Positions 1-8,795 of a DNA stretch of 25,302 nucleotides are shown piece by piece (positions within the stretch are counted from its first letter, which is position 1; every line of letters begins with the position of its first letter). The notes under the pieces are model-generated. The model did no database searches. It was not told where the DNA came from and was given only the letters and a program-made list of their open reading frames with translations. The stretch comes from CAZIWJ01 sp964542855. GTDB lineage: Bacteria > Bacteroidota > Bacteroidia > Cytophagales > Cyclobacteriaceae. The stretch spans positions 1 through 25,302 of the forward strand of contig CAZIWJ010000022.1 in the NCBI GenBank assembly GCA_964542855.1. The letters are read 5' to 3'. The position numbers were made by a program, and so were the translations under genes.

Positions 1-32
1 TTTAATCAACCATAACTTAAACCCAACACCCT

Positions 33-3000
33 ATGAACAGGAAAATTTTTACCGTTGTCAGTGGCTTTCTACTGGTACTTTATGCCACTTGCGGTTATGC
101 CCAGCAAACGGTGCGGGGAACCGTGAGCGATAAAGACGGCGTTCCGCTGGTTGGCGTTACCATTGTAATAGAGGGTACGAATCGTGGAACCACTACCAAC
201 ATTGACGGAAATTACAGCATACAGGCTAAGGCTTCCGAAACCATTACTTACAATTATATTGGTTTCGAATCCCGCCAAATCCAGGTAGGCAACCAGTCGG
301 TAATTGATGTAACCCTGTCGGAAGATCTGGAAGAACTCGATGAGGTTGTGGTTACCGCACTCGGTTTCAGAGAGCAAAAGGACAATATTGGTTATGCCAG
401 CTCAAAAATTAACGAAGAAGCCGTTCAGCGAGCCAAGGAATCAACGCTGATTAACTCACTTTCAGGTAAAGCATCAGGGGTACGGATATCTCGCAACTCC
501 GGCGATCCGGGAGCCGGTGCCCTGATCCAGATTCGCGGAGCTTCCACGATTACCGGAAGCATCCAGCCCCTGATTGTTGTAGATGGCGTACCCATCAGCA
601 ACGATAACCGGGGAACCAACCAGATTGCCCAGCAATCGCGTTTGAACGATATCAACCCCGACGATATTGAAGACATTACCATTCTTAAAGGGGCGTCTGC
701 TGCGGCGCTCTGGGGAACAAGGGCAGCTGGCGGAGCAATTATTATTACTACAAAAACCGGTAATTACAACCAGAAGCTGAAGGTGAACATCAAGTCTACC
801 TATTCTATCGACCAGATCAACCGCCGCTATCCGTTGCAAACAAAATTCGGACAGGGAAACGAAGGGATGTTTAGCCCCACTGCCCGCGATTCGTGGGGAG
901 ACAACATTGCCAACCGGGCCGGAGGTGCCGATGAGTTAAATACTAACGGTGAGTTTTTTGTAGATCAGAACGGTGATGTATACTATCCTGTTACCGGTAA
1001 AAACTCCAGGCAAACATTCATCGATGAAAATTTCGACCAGGTTTTTCAAACCGGAAGTTTTTTCGAGAATTCAGTTAGCCTGTCGGCCGGTAACGAAAAC
1101 AGCACCGTATTTTTCAGTGCCAGTAACCTGGACCAGGAAGGGGTTATAAAAAATAACTCCGACTACCGCCGATCTACTCTCAGGCTAAATGTTAAACACC
1201 TGCTGGCCAACGACTTTGAAATTAGCGTAAATTCAGGTTACACCAATACGCAGTCGAACCGGATCCGCCGGGGGGCACAGTCATCCGGCCTGTACCTGGG
1301 TTTACTGCGTACGCCTCCCGATTTTGATAATACCGGCTACCGGGGCTCATACTTTTCCGGCCCCGACGCTTCGCCCATCCCTAACCGGCACCGCTCGTAC
1401 CGGCGATACCTGGGCAGCTCTTCTAACCCGGTTTACAATAATCCGTCGTGGACCATCAACGAGCAGCAGGACCTGGCAAACGTAGATCGCTACATTAACC
1501 GGGTGAAACTGACTTATAACCCTTTGCCGTGGATCGACATTATTGGCCGGGCAGGGTTAGACAGCTATACCGAGGAAAAAACGCAGTTCTTTACCCCCGG
1601 CTCGGCCTCAGGGGCATTCCGTACCGGCTTATTCGAACGGGAAATTGCGAATAACTCAATTTTTAATTCCGACCTGATTGCCAAAGCCAATAAAGATTTT
1701 GGCGACTTCGGCGGGTCGTTACTCTTCGGGTTTAATTACAACCAGCGGACCCTGAAAGTGAGTGAAAGTGAAATTGTAAATTTCATCCAGTTTGTGGATG
1801 TAGGCAGTACTACCCGCGACATGGACAACGCCTCTCCTGAAAACAGGGATGTGCAGAGTACCGTTGGCCAGGAGCGTACCGCAGGTTTCTACACGGAAGC
1901 GGTATTAAATGCTTACGATCAGCTGTTTATTACCGGTACCTTAAGGGCCGAAACGGCTTCAACGTTTGGTTCGCAATCGGATGCTACCTTTCTTTTCCCC
2001 TCAATTTCAGCAGCCTGGCAGTTTACCGATATATTAAACAGCAACGTATTATCGTTCGGTAAACTTCGCGCATCTTACGGGGAAGTTGGGGTACAGCCCG
2101 GAAGATACAATACGGTAAATGAAGTAGTTCAGCCTACCTACGCCGACGAATACGGAGGCGACCTGAACGTTGGGCTGTATGGGTTAGGGGGCTTCACTTT
2201 CAGCCAAAGCCTGGGTAACCCGTTTCTCCTTCCCGAGCGAAAGAAAGAAATTGAAGTTGGTACCGACCTGCGGTTTCTGAACGATCGGATTTCGTTAAGT
2301 GCTACATACTATACGAATACAACGGAAGATGTTCTGCTCGATTTTCCGATTGCCAACACTACCGGTTACGACGAGACGCTCGATAACGTGGCTGAGATTG
2401 CCAACCGGGGGGTTGAGGTAGATTTAGGCTTCAACATCCTGAATACCCGCGACCTGCAATGGACAGCCAACTTTATTTACACCCGGATAAGAAATGAAGT
2501 AACTGACCTACAAGGGGTTGAATCGGTTAACCTGGGTGGTTTATCGGCTGTAAACGCCCGTGCCGTGGAAGGAGAGCCCCTTGGAGTACTCTGGGGGTCG
2601 AGAACCGAACGCGACGAGAACGGAAACATTGTTTTCGATGAATTTGGTTTTCCAGTACAGGATGAAGAAGTGGGCGTAATTGGCGATCCGAACCCTGACT
2701 GGCAAGGATCTTTTTACACCACCTTAAAGTACAAAGACTTTACCATTTCAGCGCTTTTCGAAACTTTCCAGGGTGCCGATATTTTTGCCGGTACTAAATC
2801 GGTACTGTATAACCTGGGAACCTGGGAAGATTCCGGGATAGAAACCACCGCTGATGTTAATCTGCTGGAAGCTAACGGGAATGTAATACCGGCGGGTACA
2901 ACGTTCCGGGGAGTAGTTCGTGACTTCGGTGCCGGACCGGTTGCCCTGACCGAACCCTGGTACCTGGGCGACGGTGGATTTTTCAGTGGAGGAAACGATG

Positions 3001-3260
3001 AGTTTTACATTGAAGACGGTTCCTGGACCCGGTTGAGGGAGTTACAAATAGCCTACAACCTCAATGGTCCAGTTTTAGATAACATCGGGCTGCAATCGGC
3101 CGAGATTTCCTTTACCGGAAGAAACCTCATCCTCTGGTCGCCTTTTGAAGGAAACGACCCCGATACCAACCTGGAAGGGGTGAGCAAAGCCCGGGGAATT
3201 GACTACTTCAATAACCCCAGCACCCGATCGTATGTATTTACCCTGCTTCTAAAATTTTAA
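33..3260 (+). CDS. SusC/RagA-family TonB-dependent outer-membrane transporter
   Basis: This 1075-residue protein is an outer-membrane beta-barrel that imports a ligand captured by its SusD partner, using TonB energy. A signal peptide ends near residue 23 (GYA before QQ). A carboxypeptidase-regulatory-like domain covers about residues 26-97, followed by the DEVVVTALG junction (about 103-111) and a plug domain containing LIQIRGAST and LIVVDGVPI. The rest is barrel, ending in the aromatic terminus LLLKF typical of outer-membrane proteins. There is no N-terminal STN domain, unlike the second SusC in this window, so it is probably not itself a signalling receptor. The susD gene follows after 6 bases and opens a six-gene operon. 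Only 32 bases of leader are visible, so its promoter lies outside the window. The family assignment is firm; the ligand is unknown. Confidence 0.96.
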   Translation: MNRKIFTVVSGFLLVLYATCGYAQQTVRGTVSDKDGVPLVGVTIVIEGTNRGTTTNIDGNYSIQAKASETITYNYIGFESRQIQVGNQSVIDVTLSEDLEELDEVVVTALGFREQKDNIGYASSKINEEAVQRAKESTLINSLSGKASGVRISRNSGDPGAGALIQIRGASTITGSIQPLIVVDGVPISNDNRGTNQIAQQSRLNDINPDDIEDITILKGASAAALWGTRAAGGAIIITTKTGNYNQKLKVNIKSTYSIDQINRRYPLQTKFGQGNEGMFSPTARDSWGDNIANRAGGADELNTNGEFFVDQNGDVYYPVTGKNSRQTFIDENFDQVFQTGSFFENSVSLSAGNENSTVFFSASNLDQEGVIKNNSDYRRSTLRLNVKHLLANDFEISVNSGYTNTQSNRIRRGAQSSGLYLGLLRTPPDFDNTGYRGSYFSGPDASPIPNRHRSYRRYLGSSSNPVYNNPSWTINEQQDLANVDRYINRVKLTYNPLPWIDIIGRAGLDSYTEEKTQFFTPGSASGAFRTGLFEREIANNSIFNSDLIAKANKDFGDFGGSLLFGFNYNQRTLKVSESEIVNFIQFVDVGSTTRDMDNASPENRDVQSTVGQERTAGFYTEAVLNAYDQLFITGTLRAETASTFGSQSDATFLFPSISAAWQFTDILNSNVLSFGKLRASYGEVGVQPGRYNTVNEVVQPTYADEYGGDLNVGLYGLGGFTFSQSLGNPFLLPERKKEIEVGTDLRFLNDRISLSATYYTNTTEDVLLDFPIANTTGYDETLDNVAEIANRGVEVDLGFNILNTRDLQWTANFIYTRIRNEVTDLQGVESVNLGGLSAVNARAVEGEPLGVLWGSRTERDENGNIVFDEFGFPVQDEEVGVIGDPNPDWQGSFYTTLKYKDFTISALFETFQGADIFAGTKSVLYNLGTWEDSGIETTADVNLLEANGNVIPAGTTFRGVVRDFGAGPVALTEPWYLGDGGFFSGGNDEFYIEDGSWTRLRELQIAYNLNGPVLDNIGLQSAEISFTGRNLILWSPFEGNDPDTNLEGVSKARGIDYFNNPSTRSYVFTLLLKF

Positions 3261-3266
3261 ACACCT

Positions 3267-4706
3267 ATGCGAATAAATTATAAAATACTCACCGGTTTTC
3301 TGCTGTGTTCAATTTGCCTGAGCTGCGAGGAACTGGTAAATGGAGATGGCGATATTAATGTTAACCCGAACAACTTTACGACCACAGGTTACGAAAATGT
3401 ACTGGTTACGGCTGAAGTTGGTCAGATTATCCTGCATACCGGGGAAAATACCCGTCGGGCCGGAATCTTTGCCGGTACACATACCGGGATCGACCGCCAG
3501 CACGAAGGGTTTACGGAATATACCCTGACCACGGATGACTTCGACGACCTCTGGGACGATGTATTTATTAATAGCTACCGGAATGCAGTAGAAGTAGAAC
3601 GGCTGGCCCGGGAGGAGGGTATTGAAGGCACTACCATTGGTATTGCCCAGGTGCTGCAAGCGCTTTCTTTAGGAACAGCGGCTTCACTGTACGGTGACTT
3701 ACCGGTCGACGACCTGGTAGATCCGGCTGCTGACAACCCGGCTTTTGAACCGCAGGCCCAGGTTTACGATAAAATGCAAACCCTGCTCGATGAAGCTATC
3801 GGTAACCTGCAAAGCGGAACGGGCCGCCCGGCCAACGGGGCTGATATTTACTTCAACGGTAACTCCGCGCCCTGGCTTGAAGTGGCCTGGACCCTGAAAG
3901 CCCGCTTTTTTATGCACACCGAACAGTACGGGGAAGCTTACAGCGCGGCCCAGAATGGCATCAGCAGTTTTGAAAATTCGTTGTACTCTCCCCATACCGA
4001 TGCTTTAACGGCTTCAAACCTGAACTGGCAGTTCTTTGCCAATGGAACCCGGGGCCCTGACCTGGTGGTTTCTGATTTTATCGTTAGCCTGGTGAACCCG
4101 CAAACCGATAACCCGATTGCAGAAAATTACCGGGGCAACGCTAAAACCAACGAAGCGGCCCGCTATAACTTCCTGTTCGAGTTCAACGATGTTGGTTTTC
4201 AGCCCAACCAGTCTGACGACGGCTTTGGTGGACAAACCACCTCAGCCCCGATGGTAACTTACATGGAAAACCTGCTGATCCTGGCTGAAGCCGGTGCAAG
4301 AAGCCAGGGCTTCGACACCGGCCTGGGCCACCTGAACGATTTTCGTGAATTCATGAATAACGGGGGATACCTGGCTAATCCTGATTCGGCCAACCTGCAG
4401 TACGAGGCTTACGAAACGGTTGATTTTGAGAACGGCGGTATTGAAAATGCTGATAATATTGCAAGAGATAATTCCTTGTTAAGAGAAATCCTCGAGGAAC
4501 GGTATATTACACTATTCAGTCAAATTGAGGTGTTTAACGACACCCGGCGAACACTGGAGGAATCGGCTGTAAGGGTACAGGTACAGCCCAATACCGGTAA
4601 CCAGTTACCGGAGCGGTTTCTGTACCCGAATACTGAGATTAACCGAAACAGTAATATTCCTTCGCCAATTCCCGGGTTATTCGACAAAACGCCGATTAAC
4701 CAATAG
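3267..4706 (+). CDS. SusD/RagB-family surface lipoprotein
   Basis: This 479-residue lipoprotein is expected to form the lid of the upstream SusC barrel and to bind the substrate outside the cell. The signal peptide ends in the lipobox CLSC with the lipidated Cys at residue 20. The NVNPNNF stretch shortly after is typical of SusD N-termini, and the body shows SusD-like helical segments, including a TLKARFFMHTEQY region. The C-terminal part contains the usual LREILEERYITLF-type segment. The gene begins 6 bases after susC and ends 6 bases before the SGNH hydrolase, indicating one transcript. SusD proteins vary too much in sequence for the ligand to be read from it. Confidence 0.95.
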   Translation: MRINYKILTGFLLCSICLSCEELVNGDGDINVNPNNFTTTGYENVLVTAEVGQIILHTGENTRRAGIFAGTHTGIDRQHEGFTEYTLTTDDFDDLWDDVFINSYRNAVEVERLAREEGIEGTTIGIAQVLQALSLGTAASLYGDLPVDDLVDPAADNPAFEPQAQVYDKMQTLLDEAIGNLQSGTGRPANGADIYFNGNSAPWLEVAWTLKARFFMHTEQYGEAYSAAQNGISSFENSLYSPHTDALTASNLNWQFFANGTRGPDLVVSDFIVSLVNPQTDNPIAENYRGNAKTNEAARYNFLFEFNDVGFQPNQSDDGFGGQTTSAPMVTYMENLLILAEAGARSQGFDTGLGHLNDFREFMNNGGYLANPDSANLQYEAYETVDFENGGIENADNIARDNSLLREILEERYITLFSQIEVFNDTRRTLEESAVRVQVQPNTGNQLPERFLYPNTEINRNSNIPSPIPGLFDKTPINQ

Positions 4707-4712
4707 AAAATT

Positions 4713-5531
4713 ATGATCCGATTCTTCTCAGGATGTTTTTGCTTATTGCTACTGCTGGCGGTAAACCCCGCCAGGGCAGAGTATTCCCCGGGTATTCAAT
4801 CCCGCCTGGTTTCCGGTTGGTTTACGAACCAGCCGACAGCCGACGACACCTTACGCGTATTGTTTATGGATAACAGTTACACCTATTTCTGGAACCTGCC
4901 GCAAACCGTTGAAGCCATGGCAGCTGAAGCCGGCTTTCCGTTAATTGCCCGGCAATCAACGGCCGGAGGAGCCAACTGGCAGGAACACTGGCGCGGTGAA
5001 AAAAACCTGGAATCGCGCAAAAGAATAGAGGAAGGCAACTGGGATATCGTGATTCTCCAGAACCACAGCCTCAGTACTATTCGCAGTGCGGAAGCCTTTA
5101 CCGAATATGGAAACAAATTTATTAACCTGGTGCGGGAAAACGGGGCAGCACCCATGCTTTATCTCACCTGGGCAAGGGAGTTTAATCCGCTGATGCAGGA
5201 CCAGGTGACTAAAGGTTACGAGGAGTTGGGAAAGCGTGCCGGGGTGCCGGTTGTTGCGGTGGGAGCAGTTTGGGAACAGGTGCGCAACCTGCGTCCGGAC
5301 CTGAAGCTATACGATCCCGACGGGAGCCATCCTTCATCCATCGGCACTTACCTGATTGCCTGCGTGTTTTACCGTGCGCTTACCGGCAATGCGGCCAGTG
5401 AACTGCCCGAACGGATTACCACGACCGACCGGAATGGTGAAAAGCTGTACCTGCATATTTTAAGTGAAGGTGACGCGCAGTTCCTGCAGCAGGCCGCCGA
5501 TAACATGGTGAAGGAGGTGGAGTATGAGTAG
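4713..5531 (+). CDS. Secreted SGNH/GDSL-type hydrolase (DUF4886-like), putative esterase
   Basis: This 272-residue exported protein is probably an ester hydrolase. A hydrophobic signal peptide ends near residue 22 (ARA). The fold motifs are visible: block I is LFMDNSYT with the likely nucleophile Ser55, block III has Asn117 in LQNHS, and block V is DPDGSHPSS with catalytic Asp203 and His206. In block I the residue before Asn is Asp, where related DUF4886 proteins usually have Gly (GNS). The size fits a single-domain SGNH enzyme. It lies 6 bases after susD and overlaps the DASS carrier gene by 8 bases, so the two are probably translationally coupled. No lipobox Cys is positioned for lipidation, so I expect a periplasmic protein. 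The substrate could be an acetyl or other acyl ester, possibly on a sugar; this is not decided by sequence. Confidence 0.85.
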   Translation: MIRFFSGCFCLLLLLAVNPARAEYSPGIQSRLVSGWFTNQPTADDTLRVLFMDNSYTYFWNLPQTVEAMAAEAGFPLIARQSTAGGANWQEHWRGEKNLESRKRIEEGNWDIVILQNHSLSTIRSAEAFTEYGNKFINLVRENGAAPMLYLTWAREFNPLMQDQVTKGYEELGKRAGVPVVAVGAVWEQVRNLRPDLKLYDPDGSHPSSIGTYLIACVFYRALTGNAASELPERITTTDRNGEKLYLHILSEGDAQFLQQAADNMVKEVEYE

Positions 5532-6996
5532 CCGTAAAGCTAATACATTTGCGCTTATCCTGGGCCCGCTGGTTTTTATCCTCCTGGAAATAATTGGTAA
5601 ACCGGCCACTATGAGCATCGAGGCTTTTCACGTACTGGCGGCTACAATCTGGATTGCCATCTGGTGGGTATCGGAAGCCGTGCCCATTGCCGTAACAGCC
5701 CTGTTGCCCATTGTGCTGTTTCCGCTTACCGGCGCCATGGACTTAAGTACCACCACGGCTTCATTCGGCCACCGTTATATTTTCCTGTACATCGGGGGGT
5801 TTATTATAGCCATTGCCATTGAACGGTGGGGCCTGCACCGGCGCATCGCGCTGAGTATTATTAACTTGGTGGGTTCCCGAGTGCCCAGGATAATCCTGGG
5901 CTTTATGCTGGCCACGGCTTTTCTTTCTATGTGGATTTCCAACACGGCAACAACCGTTATGATGCTGCCCATTGGTATGGCAATCGTTACCCAGTTCCAG
6001 AAGAACACTGAAATGGGAGGTAATACTTTTGGAAAAGCCCTGATGCTGGCCATTGCTTACAGCGCTTCCCTCGGTGGATTGGCCACGCTTATTGGAACGC
6101 CACCCAACCTGGTACTGGCCGGCATTTTGGAAGAGTTATACGAGGTGCAGATCAGCTTTTTTAAATGGACGCTGATTGGCTTGCCGGTTTCTATCATTTT
6201 GCTATCCATATGCTGGGTTTACATTACCCGCTATGCGTTTAAACTAAAGAATGCAGAGTTTCCCGGGGGCCACAGTGAAATTAAAAAAATGTACAGGTCA
6301 CTGGGAAAAATTTCTTACGAAGAAAAGGCGGTACTGGCTGTTTTTGCCCTTACCGGTGCCTGCTGGATGTTCCGGTCGCTACTGGAAAAAATTATCCCGG
6401 CCATCGACGATACTATTATTGCAATGGCAGCCGGGGTTACGCTATTCGTTATTCCCAGCAAAAAAGAAAACCGGAAAATCATTAACTGGGAAGAAGCCAA
6501 GCAATTGCCCTGGGGAATCATTATCCTGTTTGGCGGTGGCATGGCCCTGGCCAAAGGATTTACCACAACCGGCCTGGCCGACTGGATTGCCGAACAGATG
6601 ACCCAACTCGACGGCCTGTCGATGCTGGTCCTGATCCTGGTGCTGGTTGCTATGGTGAATTTCCTTACTGAGGTTACTTCCAACCTGGCTACTACTGCCA
6701 TGTTACTGCCGGTACTGGCTCCAATGGCCTTGTCGTTTAACCTGCACCCTTATATGATTCTGGTTCCGGTAACTATTGCTGCTTCCTGCGCTTTTATGTT
6801 ACCGGTAGCTACACCACCTAACGCAGTAGTGTTTGGCTCCGGGCATTTGAGAATCCCTGATATGATTCGGACAGGAATTTTCATGAACCTGATTTCTATA
6901 ATACTTATTGCCCTGATTACCTACACCTTTTTGCCCTACCTGTGGAATATAAACCCTTACGAGTTTCCCGCAGTATTTAAGATCCAAATTCAATAA
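5524..6996 (+). CDS. DASS/SLC13-family anion symporter (di/tricarboxylate or sulfate type)
   Basis: This 490-residue inner-membrane carrier belongs to the divalent anion:sodium symporter family, which moves succinate, malate, citrate or sulfate. Many hydrophobic segments run along its length. Both repeat halves carry the family's ligand- and ion-binding motifs: SNTATT at 139-144 with GTPPN at 191-195, and SNLATT at 386-391 with ATPPN at 429-433. The second SNT motif reads SNL, a common variant. There are no RCK/TrkA domains, so it resembles the compact bacterial dicarboxylate type rather than the sulfate-associated form. Its start ATG lies inside the end of the SGNH hydrolase gene (8-base overlap), and the next gene starts 5 bases after its stop. 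A dedicated organic-anion carrier in a SusCD operon suggests that the imported breakdown product is an acid. Confidence 0.92.
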   Translation: MSSRKANTFALILGPLVFILLEIIGKPATMSIEAFHVLAATIWIAIWWVSEAVPIAVTALLPIVLFPLTGAMDLSTTTASFGHRYIFLYIGGFIIAIAIERWGLHRRIALSIINLVGSRVPRIILGFMLATAFLSMWISNTATTVMMLPIGMAIVTQFQKNTEMGGNTFGKALMLAIAYSASLGGLATLIGTPPNLVLAGILEELYEVQISFFKWTLIGLPVSIILLSICWVYITRYAFKLKNAEFPGGHSEIKKMYRSLGKISYEEKAVLAVFALTGACWMFRSLLEKIIPAIDDTIIAMAAGVTLFVIPSKKENRKIINWEEAKQLPWGIIILFGGGMALAKGFTTTGLADWIAEQMTQLDGLSMLVLILVLVAMVNFLTEVTSNLATTAMLLPVLAPMALSFNLHPYMILVPVTIAASCAFMLPVATPPNAVVFGSGHLRIPDMIRTGIFMNLISIILIALITYTFLPYLWNINPYEFPAVFKIQIQ

Positions 6997-7001
6997 CTGG
7001 T

Positions 7002-8795
7002 ATGATACATTACAGAAACACCATTACTATATCCTTTTTCAGTATCCTGCTTCTACTCGCTACTGTATTCACGGCCTGTGAGGAAGATGAGGTACCCGAT
7101 AACCAGTCGTTCAGTTCGGAAAACTTTCGGGTATTGAAAGTAACGACCAACGAAGATGATAACATTAGCGGCAGCGGCAATAACGTTGCTGCATTCGGGT
7201 TAAACCTGGAAGTTACCTTTTCTCATCCGGTGAACCAGGACGCACTGGAAAGTTCCCTTGCCCTGAGTAATAACGGCAGTTTCAGTACTTCTTACGATGA
7301 AACCGGTTCAATTCTAACTATGAATTTCAATCCGCTGGATTACGAAACCAATTATACCCTTAGCCTGCCGGAAGGAAGCTATGGCTCCGGGGGAGAAGCC
7401 TTATCTTCTGCGTTTGAGTTATCATTCACTACAGCGGCTTTCGTTCCGCCGAACGTGTCTCTTTCCCTGAACCCGGAATCGGTTACAGAAGGCGAAACGG
7501 CGCAGCTTATTGTTTCACTGAACAACGCTACCACCGAAGAAGTAACCGTAAACCTGGCCTTCAACGGGGCGGCTACGCAGGGCGACGACTATACCGTAGA
7601 TTTCCAGAGTGTTACTATACCGGTTGGCCAAACAGCCGATTCTATTGCCATTAACACCATCGACGACGAAGTGGTTGATGGTGAAGAAGCCATCGAGGTT
7701 TCCATTACAGAGGTAACCAACGGGGTAGAAGATGGCGAACAGGCAGTTAACCTGGCGCTGCTCGATAACGACCTGGCCCTCGGACTGGAAATTAAAGGAG
7801 TGCTGGCCCTGCTGTGGGACGGATCCGGAAACAACGGGGGTAAAGCCGTTCACCTGAAGGCAACCGAAGATATTCCCGACCTGAGTGTATACGCCATTGG
7901 CGTAGCCAATAACGGGGGCGGAAGCGATAGCATTGAATTCAGGCTGCCCGAGCAGTCGGCCAGTGCCGGTGATGATATCCTGCTGGCCCGTGAACCCAAT
8001 ACGTTAGGTGGCTATTTTGGGAATTGCCTGAACAACATTGAAATTGTAATCCAAACCGATGCCATGAACCAGAACGGCGATGATGCTATTGAATTATACA
8101 GCGCCACTACGGTTATTGAAACCTACGGCGACGTTAATATTGATGGCACCGGTACCCGTTTTGAATACAGCGGTTCATGGGCGTACAAGCTAGGAGGAGA
8201 ATATGTGTTCGGCGGCCTGGATTGTGCGGCTGGTTCAACCAGTACCCAGGATTCCGATTGTACCTATCCGTTGTGTGCACCCGATATTCAGCTTCAGGGA
8301 GTTATGAGCTTCGAGGTAGGGCCCGGTACCGATACCGATCGTGAGCGGGCCATTCACCTACGGGCAAATGCCGACGTGGAAGATCTTAGCATTTATGGTG
8401 TAGGCATTTCTAACAATGGCGGGGGAAGCGACGGACTGGAATTTAACCTTGCTGCTGTTTCAGTTGAAGAAGGTGATCATATCCTGGTGATTCGCGACGA
8501 TGATGTAAACACCATCGGCGATTACCTGGGCGGCTGTATCGATCAGTTCGACGTGCTGCTGGAAGACCCCGGTATTAACTTTAACGGCGACGACGGAGTA
8601 GAACTCTACGAGAACATGGTAGTCATTGAAACCTACGGAAATGTGCAGGACGACGGTACCGGCCTGTTCTGGGAGTACACCGGATCATGGGCTTACAAGG
8701 AATTTGGAGATACCTTCACCTACGGAGGGGCTGATTGCGCCTTTGGTGCAGAAACAAACGCTACTTCACCTTGTCCTTATGCCTTCTGTAAATAA
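7002..8795 (+). CDS. Multidomain surface lipoprotein: Big_5-like, Calx-beta and two tandem lamin-tail-like modules
   Basis: This 597-residue lipoprotein has a lipobox FTAC with Cys26. A Big_5-like immunoglobulin fold covers about residues 41-145, followed by a Calx-beta domain at about 150-257 (SVTEGETAQL, the ATQGDDYT region, DNDLA). Two homologous modules follow at 261-425 and 428-596. Both share the patterns AxHL(K/R)A, NNGGGSD, a (G)GC or GNC turn, NGDD(A/G)(I/V)ELY, VIETYG(D/N)V, DGTG, YxGSWAYK and a closing Cys pair, as in lamin-tail-domain (LTD) modules of secreted bacterial proteins. No catalytic motif is visible, so a binding or scaffolding role is the best guess. The last 17 bases overlap the downstream hydrolase lipoprotein gene, suggesting that the two act together at the cell surface. 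Big_5 and Calx-beta assignments are fairly firm; LTD is my judgement from motifs. Confidence 0.82.
   Translation: MIHYRNTITISFFSILLLLATVFTACEEDEVPDNQSFSSENFRVLKVTTNEDDNISGSGNNVAAFGLNLEVTFSHPVNQDALESSLALSNNGSFSTSYDETGSILTMNFNPLDYETNYTLSLPEGSYGSGGEALSSAFELSFTTAAFVPPNVSLSLNPESVTEGETAQLIVSLNNATTEEVTVNLAFNGAATQGDDYTVDFQSVTIPVGQTADSIAINTIDDEVVDGEEAIEVSITEVTNGVEDGEQAVNLALLDNDLALGLEIKGVLALLWDGSGNNGGKAVHLKATEDIPDLSVYAIGVANNGGGSDSIEFRLPEQSASAGDDILLAREPNTLGGYFGNCLNNIEIVIQTDAMNQNGDDAIELYSATTVIETYGDVNIDGTGTRFEYSGSWAYKLGGEYVFGGLDCAAGSTSTQDSDCTYPLCAPDIQLQGVMSFEVGPGTDTDRERAIHLRANADVEDLSIYGVGISNNGGGSDGLEFNLAAVSVEEGDHILVIRDDDVNTIGDYLGGCIDQFDVLLEDPGINFNGDDGVELYENMVVIETYGNVQDDGTGLFWEYTGSWAYKEFGDTFTYGGADCAFGAETNATSPCPYAFCK
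7782..8789 (+). repeat. Tandem duplicated LTD-like module coding region
   Basis: Two coding units of about 165-169 codons lie head to tail, at 7782-8276 and 8283-8789. They are clearly homologous at protein level (shared NNGGGSD, NGDD, VIETYG, DGTG and GSWAYK blocks) but diverged at nucleotide level, so the duplication is not recent. Confidence 0.8.

Noticed and set aside
7782..8789. Tandem repeat as a recent duplication or assembly artefact
   Set aside because: The two units are similar only at protein level and diverged throughout at nucleotide level, so this is an old domain duplication.
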